A stretch of DNA of 59,749 bases, from assembly GCA_964459805.1 (NCBI GenBank), contig CAYWOD010000001.1, forward strand, positions 1 through 59,749, written 5' to 3'. Each line of letters begins with the position of its first letter. Within the stretch, counting starts at the first letter, position 1. A program made the translations under genes and the position numbers. Positions 52,801 to 59,749 of this stretch are shown here, piece by piece. Below the pieces are notes generated by a model. It had not been told where the DNA came from. It ran no database searches and saw nothing but the letters and a program-made list of their open reading frames with translations. This stretch comes from DAOVRL01 sp964459805. GTDB lineage: Bacteria; Planctomycetota; Phycisphaerae; Sedimentisphaerales; Anaerobacaceae.

Positions 52801-53039
52801 CCGGGCGACCGCAAGCCTCGCCCCAGACGGCGGGTAAGAACTTCCATCAGGCAGTAAAGCGTGCTGCCCCCGCTGCCCACGCGCTTGCCGTCCGGATCGG
52901 CAACGACCAGAACCTCACGAACATCGCTCAAAAGCCCCAGATCTTGCCGCACTTTCAACTGCGATTCATAAGCCCCCGCCTGAAGCTCATTCGACGCCGT
53001 GACTATCAGATAATCCCAGTGACTCAGTTTTGCCGCCAC
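49860..53039 (-). CDS. fkp: bifunctional fucokinase / GDP-fucose pyrophosphorylase (FKP-like)
   Basis: A large cytoplasmic enzyme of 1,059 residues that activates free L-fucose to fucose-1-phosphate and then to GDP-fucose. The N-terminal half is the pyrophosphorylase: GSGGST (55-60) and HAGGDSRRLP...GKIF mark the nucleotide-sugar site. A linker with left-handed beta-helix character follows. From about residue 715 a GHMP kinase domain has APARLDVGGGWTDTPPYSLEHGG, PKGSGLGTSSIMGA (phosphate loop) and KLLGAGGGGFMLM. Its order matches the Bacteroides Fkp. Placed beside gmd-fcl, it gives both de novo and salvage GDP-fucose, probably for fucosylated surface glycan. Confidence 0.92.
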   Translation of the reverse strand: MAAKLSHWDYLIVTASNELQAGAYESQLKVRQDLGLLSDVREVLVVADPDGKRVGSGGSTLYCLMEVLTRRLGRGLRSPGPGEWESVLRKLRILIVHAGGDSRRLPAYGPCGKIFVPVPGESDSATPLSLFDRQLPIYLALPQTQGDIGQVVITSGDVMLRFEPAEVSFAGQGITGLACYAQPEQASRHGVFCRGQGDAVRLYLQKPTVAEQKAKGAIDAYGQACLDIGVMSFDAATAVKMLEVFGVCADRGGKLALSGEIGEAVISRRLDFYREICCAMGSEAENSEHFESARQSGSKWNKTLLGKLFRAFSPVPFSVKLLKHCDFLDFGASRALIDSGARLLQEDRGVSSVQSILDINNEISHGGSVKGPSAWVEGCRVSSSLTLGGENMVVGVDVDEPVSLRAGACLDVIKGRSRGGEDVWFVRCYGVDDTFKETIEEGARFCGVPVLEWLKAVGVGPEDVWDAEIPVGSRSIWNARMFPAVKAHSEYRRWLWMLDAPGAGDKDTEAWHRADRYSLEEILAAADHSDFYERRGRIRAKAIQRSLRWMFRPQSEFSSSELAYLLKGTEDLGGWVSEILAEAHWHFRNSEAGGTECLVFPRIIHTLGSALVELYEANNVGLSEALAGLERALDGERRRWLRSLDLDLGSSVTIVEWARRAQSAAFEGLESAIVASGFEQDACPRSALRSDEIVWARAPARLDVGGGWTDTPPYSLEHGGCVVNAAVNLNGQPPIQAYMRVIDEPVIRISSIDQGARAEICNFDELLDYREATSSFGLAKAALVLSGLSPPAGDKGGNTSLKKVLEQFGGGIELTSLAAIPKGSGLGTSSIMGAVIFAAIQRVIGRELSQRELFHSVLRLEQALTTGGGWQDQIGGAVEGVKMIVTDAGLVPDAIIHYVPSDVLDPEANGGRSLLYYTGVTRLAKDILHQVVGRHLNRDRATMGTLRRMRSVAKDVADVLIRKDITRFGRLVDVAWELNKRLDPNSTNDEIQSLFERVRPFVFGAKLLGAGGGGFMLMICKSAKDAASVREMLEAEPANERARFFDFDVSNEGLTVTVC

Positions 53040-53067
53040 GTACTACTCCGAAAAGATGAAATGCAAA

Positions 53068-53102
53068 CCGTCATTGCGAGCGAAGCGAACCAATCCATCT
53101 AT
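53068..53102. repeat. dispersed GTCATTGCGA repeat copy
   Basis: CGTCATTGCGAGCGAAGCGA, followed by ACCAATCC, is a second copy of the repeat type seen at 13-57, in opposite orientation. It begins a 260-base noncoding spacer rich in hairpins. Confidence 0.4.
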
Positions 53103-53140
53103 TTAGTTCCTGTTGTGGAAAGCCAAAACTGACGATGTCA

Positions 53141-53280
53141 CCCCTGCAAAAGCAGGGGTCTAAAGCAAAAGAACTAGATTCCCGCTTTCGCGGGAATGAC
53201 AAAATATTGTCTCCCAACAGTAACTATTTAGCCTGCGGTTTTACCGCAGGTTTTCACCTACAAAGTGGACGAACGTCCAC
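53141..53280. repeat. four consecutive short palindromes in the fkp-epimerase spacer
   Basis: Four unlinked hairpins occur in 140 bases: CCCCTGC/GCAGGGG (53141-53158), ATTCCCGC/GCGGGAAT (53178-53197), CCTGCGGT/ACCGCAGG (53232-53250, followed by TTTT) and GTGGAC/GTCCAC (53265-53280). The first two resemble widely dispersed short repeats. They could end transcripts, protect mRNA ends or be REP-like mobile debris. Confidence 0.6.
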
Positions 53281-53301
53281 AACAGAGATTCCGCCCCGCA
53301 T

Positions 53302-54258
53302 CTACTTAAGACTCTCGATAATTATCTCCAGCGTTTCAGCCAGGTCCGTTACGGGCGCCCACCCAATCACCTTCTTTATCCGCTCGAGGCACGGCACCCG
53401 CCGCATCATATCCTCGATGGGCCTGCCGTAGGCCTGCTCGTAAGAGACAAATTGCTTCTTACTTTTGCTGCCGGTCATCTCGATAATCTTATCGGCAAGC
53501 CCCTCGATACTTATCTCTTCGCTTGAGCCGATGTTATATACCTTCCCCGCCGCCTGCTCACAATTCATAAGCTCGATTACCGCCTCCACAAGGTCACCGA
53601 CATAGCAAAAGCACCGCGTTTGCCGACCGGTGCCGTATATTTGAACCGGCCTGTTTTGCAGCGCTCTCTCGACGAATCGGGGCACTACCATCCCGTACCG
53701 ACCCGTTTGCCTCGGGCCGATTGTATTGAAGAACCTCCCGATCACCACGTTCAGGCGGTACTGTTGATAGAAGGCCTGGCCCAAGAACTCATCGATCGCC
53801 TTACTGCACGCGTATGCCCACCGTGACATACTCGTGCTGCCCAACACAAGGTCGTCCTCTTCGCGGAAGGGCGTCGCCTCGCTTTTGCCATAGACCTCGC
53901 TGCTCGAAGCAATCAGGACTTTGGCCCCGAACTTATTCGCGGCCTCGAGCACCGTCTCAGTACCGCCGATATTGGTTTCTATGGTATGTACCGGCTCATC
54001 CGCTATCAACTGCACACCGACAGCCGCAGCTAAATGAAAGACCGTATCGCTCGGCTTAGCCAGAGATTCTATCAACTTGCCATCGCGGATATCACCCTCA
54101 ACGAACTCGAACCCGTGATATTCTTTGAAGCTCTCGACGTTCTTCAAGCTGCCGGTGCTGAGGTTATCGACAACAACCACCTCATTGCCGTCTTTCAGCA
54201 GACGCTCTGCCAGATGAGACCCGATAAAACCCGCTCCGCCTGTAACCAATGCTCTCAT
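53302..54258 (-). CDS. NAD-dependent sugar-nucleotide epimerase/dehydratase
   Basis: A 318-residue extended short-chain dehydrogenase. ALVTGGAGFIGSHLAERLLKDG is the NAD-binding start, SSSEVYGKSEA holds the serine, and SRWAYACSKAIDEF carries the YXXXK pair (Tyr and Lys). FFNTIGPRQTGRYGMVVPRFV and the AEVYNIGSSEE-like KVYNIGSSEEISI block are typical of UDP-glucose 4-epimerase or UDP-glucuronate decarboxylase relatives. The exact substrate is not decided by these motifs. The ATG at 54258 starts the conserved fold at once. It precedes the hairpin spacer and fkp on the same strand. Confidence 0.85.
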   Translation of the reverse strand: MRALVTGGAGFIGSHLAERLLKDGNEVVVVDNLSTGSLKNVESFKEYHGFEFVEGDIRDGKLIESLAKPSDTVFHLAAAVGVQLIADEPVHTIETNIGGTETVLEAANKFGAKVLIASSSEVYGKSEATPFREEDDLVLGSTSMSRWAYACSKAIDEFLGQAFYQQYRLNVVIGRFFNTIGPRQTGRYGMVVPRFVERALQNRPVQIYGTGRQTRCFCYVGDLVEAVIELMNCEQAAGKVYNIGSSEEISIEGLADKIIEMTGSKSKKQFVSYEQAYGRPIEDMMRRVPCLERIKKVIGWAPVTDLAETLEIIIESLK

Positions 54259-54443
54259 ATCAAACCCAAAGAAGAATTTCCCACCGCGCCGAAAACAACA
54301 CTTCAATAATCAATCTGGACAGACTCCGTGCCCGTCGGATGCGCAAAAAAAACAAATACAGCACCCGCTGCATTCCGTTTCTCCCCGGTCAATTTTTATC
54401 CGACCGGCTTCGCTGCCGAGCTGTAATTCTCGGACTATCTGCT

Positions 54444-54457
54444 GATGGCCGGCCATC
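54444..54457. promoter_or_regulatory. 14-base perfect palindrome
   Basis: GATGGCCGGCCATC is a perfect palindrome in the divergent spacer 54307-54759 between the epimerase and the ARH-fold gene. It could bind a dimeric regulator. The rest of this 450-base spacer has no coding sequence I can support. Confidence 0.3.
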
Positions 54458-54707
54458 GCTTATAACATAAGTATCGGCAAATAAAGAACATAGCTTTAGC
54501 AAAGCCGGATCTGCTGCGCTCATCAAATATCCGATTTTAAGCTAAAAATCATACGTTTCCAATGGGCGATAAGTTCACAACCGTCAACTCCTTATCAGAC
54601 CTAAGAAAACCCTTATTATAGGACGACTTCCGTTCACCAATCCCCGCGCCCATTCCAGCCCCTTCGCACTTTTTCACTCCGACAGCTCCGCAAAACGCCG
54701 AATTAGC

Positions 54708-54736
54708 TTGGCTTATCGCCGCCGTTAAGTTACAAT
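54708..54736 (+). promoter_or_regulatory. sigma70-like promoter for the ARH-fold gene
   Basis: TTGGCT (54708-54713) and TACAAT (54731-54736) are 17 bases apart. The ribosome site AGGAGG (54745-54750) and start codon 54760 follow directly, giving a leader of only about 20 bases. Confidence 0.5.
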
Positions 54737-54759
54737 ATACTTTGAGGAGGTTCGCAAAG

Positions 54760-57027
54760 ATGAATATGGGCCGTATCAAAGCCGAAACTTTCGCACTCTC
54801 GCTGCTGATAGTGCTATCTGTACACGCGCGGGCAATTGCCGAAAGAACGATCCAGGCCGAAGACCTCTACGACAAGATGCGCGGTATGTGGCTCGGTCAA
54901 CTAATTGGAAACGCCGCTGGAAGAGAAACTGAAGGCGAGTATTCCAACACACCCAATCCTAATAACTCTGTTCCGTGGGTCATAAAGCCCGAATGGGACG
55001 CTGATGACGATACCGATATTGAATACTTGGCCCTGCACATACTTGAAACCGATGGATTTGATTGCAATTCGCACCAAATCGCCGCCCAATGGCGCTCACA
55101 TATAACCACCTCTGGTATATACATTGCAAACAGGCAGGCCTGGTACCTTTTGGGTGATGGACACCTGCCGCCGGAAACCGGAAGCCGCACTTACAACCAA
55201 CACTGGTATTCAATCGACTCTCAAATAACTACCGAAACCCTTGGCGCAGTCTCTCCAGGCCTCGCCCAGACCGCCATTGATCTGACCGCGAAGTTCGCAC
55301 ACATCACAAATACGGGTTTCCCGGTTCACGCCGCGCAGTTCTACGCCGCTATGTATGCCAACGCCTTTTTCGAGCCGAACGTCGTAACTCTTGTAACCCA
55401 GGCCCTCACTGCCGTACCAACGACAAGTCGAACGCACCAGGTCATAACCGACGTGCTCAACTGGTACCTCGAAGACGCCGATGATGGCATACTCAACTGG
55501 CGCCCAACACGATACAAACTACATGACAAGTACCAAGGCCTAAACAGCTATGGCCGCTATTACAATTGGATAGAATCGACAGTCAACACCGGGACAACGG
55601 TTCTGGCCATACTCTATGGCCAGGGTGACTTCAAAGACACCGTCCAGATCGGAGTCTTGGCCGGCTGGGACTGCGACTGCAACCCCGCAACAGCAGGCGG
55701 CCTGATTGGAATTATTGAAGGCTTCGGCAACCTGCCCTGCGACCTCACAGACCCGGCCGTATGCGGCGACCTTTACAAGAACCTCTACAGGCCGTACCTG
55801 CCGGACCCCCACCAATACCTTCCTCAGTACGATACCATTACCGGCATCGCTTCTCGCCTGACCATCCTTGCCCAGCGGAACATCCTGGATAATGGCGGCT
55901 ATATAACCGGCACCGGCCCGGCAGCCACATACCACATCCCCGATGACAATATGATTATACCCGATCCTGAGAAGCCTGACCCAAACGGCCCTCTCGGCCT
56001 CGTCGCTGATGCACTTGCCGCCGGGATTACTGTCACCCCCACCGCAGCCGTTCAATGCTATAATCCCCACAAAGACCGCGAAGACCTCTACTCGATTATC
56101 GACGGAATAACGGATAACTCCTATAACGGCCACAGACCATATTACACTTACCTTTTCGACGAGAACGCACGCCCTGAGCGCCACTGGTATCAATTGGACT
56201 TTTCGCAGCCGGTCAAATTCGACCAGGTCACCTTCTACGAGGGCGATGTCGTTTGGCAGCGAATCAACGATTACTATAAGAGTGGCAGCGCAAAGGGAGG
56301 CTTCTTCAATGACCTGACCGTAGAGATCCTGCGCGACGGCCGATTCATCCAGCCGGCCAACCTCCAAATGGACCGTGCTCTTGACCGTTTCAAAATGTAC
56401 CAGACAATCACGTTCAATTTTGCACCTACAGTCGGCCGGGCGATACGCATCATTGGCACACCGGGCGGCACCCAGGCCTTCACCACTATTCTGGAGCTAC
56501 AAATCCAGGGTGATATTGATCCCGGCCTCTATGTTACATCGGTAAGAATCGCCGACGGCCAAGACCAGCGCTCGAATGTCAACAAAATACAGGTGCAATT
56601 CAGCCGGGATGTATCGGTAACCAAGAACGATGTTCAGCTTATAGGGACAACAAATGGAACCATCGATATGAATCAAGCTGAATTCGACTACGATAACGCT
56701 GCGCCACTGCTTACCCTATTGTTTCAATCGCCGCTGCCGGACGATGCTTACTGCTTGAACCTGGATTGTGTCGCCATAACTGATGCCAACGGCCTGACCC
56801 TGCTCGACGACGACCACAATCCCGACGACGGCTTCTATACAATAGAATTCCACAGCCTTTTTGGCGATGCAGACGGCTCAGCAACGGTAAGTCTGCCGGA
56901 CCTCGCCCTTTTGGCTCTGCATTGGTTCGATGTCCCTGCCGACACAGGACTCGACGCAAACGAAGACGACACCCTCAACTTCTCAGATCTCGCCGCTGTT
57001 CTCCAGAACTGGCTCGTCTCCTTGTGA
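54760..57027 (+). CDS. secreted ADP-ribosylglycohydrolase-fold protein with dockerin-like tail
   Basis: An exported 755-residue protein. A signal peptide (FALSLLIVLSVHARAIAE) leads into an ADP-ribosylglycohydrolase domain. KMRGMWLGQLIGNAAGRETEG and DDDTDIEYLALHILE give the first metal-binding acidic cluster, and AGWDCDCNPATAGGLIGIIEG gives the second (Asp, Asp, Thr). Residues about 430-590 form a discoidin-like sugar-binding region (YQLDFSQPVKFDQVTFYEG), then an Ig-like segment. The tail carries two EF-hand-like loops (FGDADGSATVSLPDL and LDANEDDTLNFSDL). The substrate is unlikely to be intracellular ADP-ribose because of the signal. AGGAGG lies nine bases before the ATG. It may act on surface or dissolved glycan. 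Confidence 0.85.
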   Translation: MNMGRIKAETFALSLLIVLSVHARAIAERTIQAEDLYDKMRGMWLGQLIGNAAGRETEGEYSNTPNPNNSVPWVIKPEWDADDDTDIEYLALHILETDGFDCNSHQIAAQWRSHITTSGIYIANRQAWYLLGDGHLPPETGSRTYNQHWYSIDSQITTETLGAVSPGLAQTAIDLTAKFAHITNTGFPVHAAQFYAAMYANAFFEPNVVTLVTQALTAVPTTSRTHQVITDVLNWYLEDADDGILNWRPTRYKLHDKYQGLNSYGRYYNWIESTVNTGTTVLAILYGQGDFKDTVQIGVLAGWDCDCNPATAGGLIGIIEGFGNLPCDLTDPAVCGDLYKNLYRPYLPDPHQYLPQYDTITGIASRLTILAQRNILDNGGYITGTGPAATYHIPDDNMIIPDPEKPDPNGPLGLVADALAAGITVTPTAAVQCYNPHKDREDLYSIIDGITDNSYNGHRPYYTYLFDENARPERHWYQLDFSQPVKFDQVTFYEGDVVWQRINDYYKSGSAKGGFFNDLTVEILRDGRFIQPANLQMDRALDRFKMYQTITFNFAPTVGRAIRIIGTPGGTQAFTTILELQIQGDIDPGLYVTSVRIADGQDQRSNVNKIQVQFSRDVSVTKNDVQLIGTTNGTIDMNQAEFDYDNAAPLLTLLFQSPLPDDAYCLNLDCVAITDANGLTLLDDDHNPDDGFYTIEFHSLFGDADGSATVSLPDLALLALHWFDVPADTGLDANEDDTLNFSDLAAVLQNWLVSL

Positions 57028-57133
57028 CCACCCTTGCTCACGCCCGTAAGGAATCACTCGCCGGTTTTTACTTGATTCTTGATCAAGAACCGCCGCCGGA
57101 GGCGGGATCGGTGGCTCTTCTACCCATACAAAG

Positions 57134-57928
57134 CTATCCGCAATACGAACAATAAGTCCTCTCGGTCTCCCAGATCGTAACGCAGTGCAGCGACGCTTGC
57201 CCGAATTTGCCCACCAGCTCGTCCCACGCAAAGGCCGCGATGTTCTCAACAGTAGGATTGGTCGTGCCAAACCGGGCAACGTCAACATTCAGATTCTTGT
57301 GGTCCACCGCCTTTATGAGCTCCTCGTCCACCGTTCTCTCAAAATCGCCGATACAAAAGCTGTTATGCGGTGGCGTTTTGACCGTAACCTCCACGATGTA
57401 GTTGTGCCCATGGCCCGCTGGATTTGCGCACTTACCGAAGAGCTCGAAATTTCGCTGCTCGGAGAATTCCTCGTTCCACAGCTTGTGCGTCGCCGCAAAT
57501 TCAAACTTCTCACTGAAATATACCATCCGGCAATCCCCCGTATCTATACCAGCTTTTCTGTAAGGATTCAGCTTCAGACTCAGCCTGCTCAGGCTCGCCG
57601 CGGCGAACTTATCGGCCAGCTCACTCCAGGCCGTTCCCAAAAGCTCGGCTATAGCAGAAAACCCGATATGCCTGCCCGCCCGAAAATCCGCCCTTATCCG
57701 CTCGGCAAAGATCGGCACCACCCAGCGGCGAACCTCCTCATCGATGTCCGTTACATTGACAACAAACCCCGTAGCCGGCTCAACGTCGCCGGCTACCTCC
57801 ACCAATAATTCCAAAAATAGCGACAGCCCCTCACCCGTCGGCTTCGATGCAAACGAATTGTACCCTTCGCTTTCTCCCGACAGAAAAGGATTCACCGAAA
57901 ACCGCACACACCTGGCCAGCTTGTGCAT
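57134..57928 (-). CDS. 6-pyruvoyl-tetrahydropterin synthase family, double domain
   Basis: A 264-residue protein with two PTPS folds. The C-terminal half is intact. EKFEFAATHKL and NPAGHGHNY hold the zinc histidines, GKCANP the catalytic cysteine, DHKNLN and PTVENIA further conserved residues, and ETERTYCSY ends the domain. The N-terminal half (RFSVNPF...NVTDIDEEV) is a degenerate copy without the His triad. The active domain could be QueD (6-carboxytetrahydropterin synthase, queuosine pathway) or a folate-linked PTPS-III. It is 15 bases downstream of folE and shares the strand, so both probably use dihydroneopterin triphosphate. Confidence 0.85.
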   Translation of the reverse strand: MHKLARCVRFSVNPFLSGESEGYNSFASKPTGEGLSLFLELLVEVAGDVEPATGFVVNVTDIDEEVRRWVVPIFAERIRADFRAGRHIGFSAIAELLGTAWSELADKFAAASLSRLSLKLNPYRKAGIDTGDCRMVYFSEKFEFAATHKLWNEEFSEQRNFELFGKCANPAGHGHNYIVEVTVKTPPHNSFCIGDFERTVDEELIKAVDHKNLNVDVARFGTTNPTVENIAAFAWDELVGKFGQASLHCVTIWETERTYCSYCG

Positions 57929-57943
57929 AAGGACAGCCCTCTC

Positions 57944-58528
57944 TTACTTGGCGCCGCTGTGCATCAGGCTCAAGACTTCGTTTCGGCTCTTGGGGTCTCG
58001 CCTGAATATCCCGCGAAGCGCCGATGTCACCATCACCGAGCCGGGCTTCTTTATCCCCCGGATCGTCATACAGCTATGCGATGCCTCTAACACCACCGCA
58101 ACGCCGCGAGGCTTCAGACGGCTCATAATGAAATCAGCTATCTGGTACGTGAGCCTCTCCTGGGTCTGCGGCCGCCGGGCAAAACACTCCACAATGCGGG
58201 CCAGCTTGCTGACGCCAAGCACCGAGCCGATCGGCAGATACGCTACGTGGGCTGAGCCGATAAACGGCATCAAGTGGTGCTCGCAAATACTGTAAAACGG
58301 TATGTCACGCAGAAGAACGATCTCATCATAATTCTCCGTGAAAACGCTGCGAAGATGCTCTTCGGGGTCCTCGCTCATCCCGCCTAAAAGCTCGGTGTAC
58401 ATCCTCGCCACTCGGTCCGGCGTATCCTTGAGCCCCTCGCGCTTGACGTCCTCACCCACCGCAAGGAGTATCTCCTTAACAGCTTTCCTGATCCTTTGAG
58501 TATCTATCGTCTTGCTTTTCTTACCCAT
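57944..58528 (-). CDS. folE: GTP cyclohydrolase I
   Basis: Converts GTP to 7,8-dihydroneopterin triphosphate, first enzyme for folate, queuosine and tetrahydropterins. It has 194 residues. YSICEHHLMPFIG contains the zinc ligands and catalytic His, LSKLARIVE-like GVSKLARIVECFARRPQTQERLT follows, and SHSCMTIRGIKKPGS carries the second zinc cysteine and substrate residues. The family order is complete. It leads a two-gene unit with the PTPS gene and has a plausible minus-strand promoter upstream (58603-58631). Confidence 0.96.
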   Translation of the reverse strand: MGKKSKTIDTQRIRKAVKEILLAVGEDVKREGLKDTPDRVARMYTELLGGMSEDPEEHLRSVFTENYDEIVLLRDIPFYSICEHHLMPFIGSAHVAYLPIGSVLGVSKLARIVECFARRPQTQERLTYQIADFIMSRLKPRGVAVVLEASHSCMTIRGIKKPGSVMVTSALRGIFRRDPKSRNEVLSLMHSGAK

Positions 58529-58602
58529 ATCTTCAACCTGCGACTATACGCACGTACGAGTAAGCATCTAACGCCATCTTGCCTGACCTCGCCGGCGCCG
58601 TT

Positions 58603-58631
58603 TCTAAAGAATTAGTGTAGTATTCCGTCAA
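58603..58631 (-). promoter_or_regulatory. possible promoter for folE
   Basis: On the minus strand TTGACG (complement of 58626-58631) and TTTAGA (complement of 58603-58608) are 17 bases apart, about 75 bases upstream of the folE start. The -10 match is only moderate. The remaining spacer to 58959 holds no supported gene. Confidence 0.35.
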
Positions 58632-58957
58632 TATTGTTACCTATAAAGAGCAAGAAGTCAAAGAGAACTTTCTGCATTAGTCGCAGTTTTTTCTTCTTGA
58701 GCATTCCTGTCTATGTTTATTCACCTGCTTTGATGTGCCTGCCGGCGTGACGTGGACATCCGATTCAGGGGTTTTCCTAAGTGAGTCGGTTGTTATTCCG
58801 GGACCGGTCCGGGATTTTTTTCGTTGCCGGATTCTCCCCCTTCGACTTGGCTCAGGGCCGAAGGCTATTTGCGCTGAGAATCTCAGACGGCTGGGTGCTT
58901 GACGGTTGATGCTGGATGACGGATTCGGGTGGCGGCGAAGGTGGGGAGGGGAGTGAA

Positions 58958-58980
58958 TTTCAGATTTCAGATTTCAGATT
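58958..58980. repeat. three tandem copies of a TTTCAGA heptamer
   Basis: TTTCAGA repeats about three times in tandem across the 3' end of tatD. It overlaps the stop codon, so repeat-number change would shift the end of the protein. Confidence 0.5.
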
Positions 58981-59749
58981 GGTGACCGGGATGTTGAAGA
59001 AGGCTTTTGAGGTGGCGGTTACGGCGGCGGCGAAGGCGGGGAGATCGAGACCCTTTAGCTCGGCGAGGAATTTTGCGGTGTGGGCCATGAGGGCGGGCTC
59101 GTTTATCTTCTGCTTTCGCATTGGTTCGGGTGACATATAGGGGCAGTCGGTTTCGAGCATTAGTCTATCGAGGGGGACAACTTCGACAGCGCGGCGGGCC
59201 AGCTCGGCGTTTTTGAAGGTCACGACGCCGGTAAAGGAGATGTGGCGGCCGAGGCCGAGGACGCGTTTAGCCTGTTCGGGTGAGCCGCTGAAACAGTGGA
59301 AGACTACGGCTTTGACGGGTCGGCCGAACTGCTCGAGGGTGTCCATTGTTTCGTCGAAGGCGTTTCTCGAATGGACGATGACGGGGAGATTTAGCTCTGC
59401 GGCGAGCTTCAATTGTGCGGCGAAGACTCGTCTTTGGTCAGGCTGTTTGGAGAAGTTGTAATGGAAGTCCAGGCCTGTTTCGCCGATGGCGACGACGTTT
59501 ACGTTTTGTCCAAGCTCGCGGAGCTGTGTTAGTGTATCGGCGGTTACATCCTTGGCATCGTGGGGGTGGATGCCGACGGCGGCGTACATATTTTCGTATT
59601 TGTCGGCGAGTTCGACGGCCTTTCGGTTTTGGTCGATGTCGGTGCCGACCGTTATCCAGGCGGTGACGCCGGCGGCTTTGCTGCGTTCGAGAACGACTTC
59701 AATATCCGGGGCCAACTGCTCGAAAGTCAAATGGCAATGCGTGTCAATC
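58960..59749 (-). CDS. tatD: TatD-family metal-dependent deoxyribonuclease (5' end outside the window)
   Basis: A TIM-barrel metallohydrolase of the TatD family, with 3' exonuclease-type DNase activity in characterised members. The reading frame runs off the window: the last codons read IDTHCHLTFEQL, which holds the first HXH metal motif, so the true start is just beyond 59749. GIHPHDAKD, AIGETGLDFHY, VIVHSRNAFDETM, FHCFSGSPEQAKRVLGLG and METDCPYMSPEP follow in the usual order, and all metal ligands appear intact. The C-terminus ends VTNLKSEI at a tandem heptamer. Confidence 0.9.
   Translation of the reverse strand, partial: IDTHCHLTFEQLAPDIEVVLERSKAAGVTAWITVGTDIDQNRKAVELADKYENMYAAVGIHPHDAKDVTADTLTQLRELGQNVNVVAIGETGLDFHYNFSKQPDQRRVFAAQLKLAAELNLPVIVHSRNAFDETMDTLEQFGRPVKAVVFHCFSGSPEQAKRVLGLGRHISFTGVVTFKNAELARRAVEVVPLDRLMLETDCPYMSPEPMRKQKINEPALMAHTAKFLAELKGLDLPAFAAAVTATSKAFFNIPVTNLKSEI

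Noticed and set aside
58798..58822. Palindrome GGACCGGTCC followed by a T run as a terminator
   Set aside because: It would act on the plus strand, where no gene lies upstream, and the stem has almost no loop.
1..59749. Many long reading frames opposite or out of frame to the listed genes
   Set aside because: They overlap genes with strong family motifs, have no ribosome sites or recognisable domains, and arise from moderate-to-high GC codon bias.
1..59749. CRISPR arrays, tRNA or rRNA genes
   Set aside because: No regular spaced repeats and no cloverleaf or rRNA sequence was recognised in any intergenic region on inspection by eye.

Overview
The window most likely comes from a free-living, polysaccharide-rich member of the Planctomycetota, probably class Phycisphaerae. 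This is inferred from three secreted proteins with short EF-hand/dockerin-like modules (pattern D.D.DG.VD..D....W), a TIGR03790-family protein, a fused fucokinase/GDP-fucose pyrophosphorylase and a double-domain pterin synthase. No rRNA or tRNA is present to settle it. I saw no transposase, prophage or CRISPR array.

Region 1 (about 1-8533) is an alternative (siroheme-dependent) heme pathway: ahbB, a HemX/CcsA-like membrane protein, hemA, ahbD, a candidate structured RNA, ahbC (with an apparent frameshift), then on the minus strand a methyltransferase and a cobA-hemD fusion, and finally ahbA on the plus strand. Together they cover glutamyl-tRNA reduction, uroporphyrinogen III formation and methylation, and the siroheme-to-heme steps. 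hemL, hemB, hemC and a siroheme ferrochelatase must lie elsewhere.

Region 2 (8692-15261) is a complete Na+-translocating NADH:quinone reductase operon, nqrABCDEF, ending in a polyprenyl diphosphate synthase that probably makes the quinone tail. The NqrA carries two intact four-cysteine ferredoxin motifs, as RnfC does. nadE (glutamine-dependent NAD synthetase) follows behind its own probable promoter.

Region 3 (17081-24452) is mixed: an exported SagB-type nitroreductase/DJ-1 fusion, a secreted beta-helix protein, a VanZ-like membrane protein, a TIGR03790 lipoprotein and a KamA-family radical SAM enzyme.

Region 4 (24481-43232) is an exopolysaccharide locus: two initiating phosphosugar transferases (sugar transferase and WecA-like), an aminotransferase, five GT4 glycosyltransferases, UDP-GlcNAc 2-epimerase, a nucleotide-sugar dehydrogenase, FkbM methyltransferase, GNAT acetyltransferase, O-antigen ligase/polymerase, flippase and serine-acetyltransferase-like protein. 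It also holds an unrecognised secreted protein and a dockerin-like remnant.

Region 5 (43292-49816) holds murA-murB. A second copy of the last 97 codons of murB lies 2.2 kb away, and the two copies flank a secreted beta-helix gene. This looks like a recombination or insertion scar. fcl and gmd (de novo GDP-fucose) follow.

Region 6 (49860-59749) has the fucose salvage enzyme, a hairpin-rich spacer, a sugar-nucleotide epimerase, a secreted ADP-ribosylglycohydrolase-fold protein with a dockerin-like tail, a double-domain 6-pyruvoyl-tetrahydropterin synthase with folE, and the 5'-truncated tatD at the window edge.
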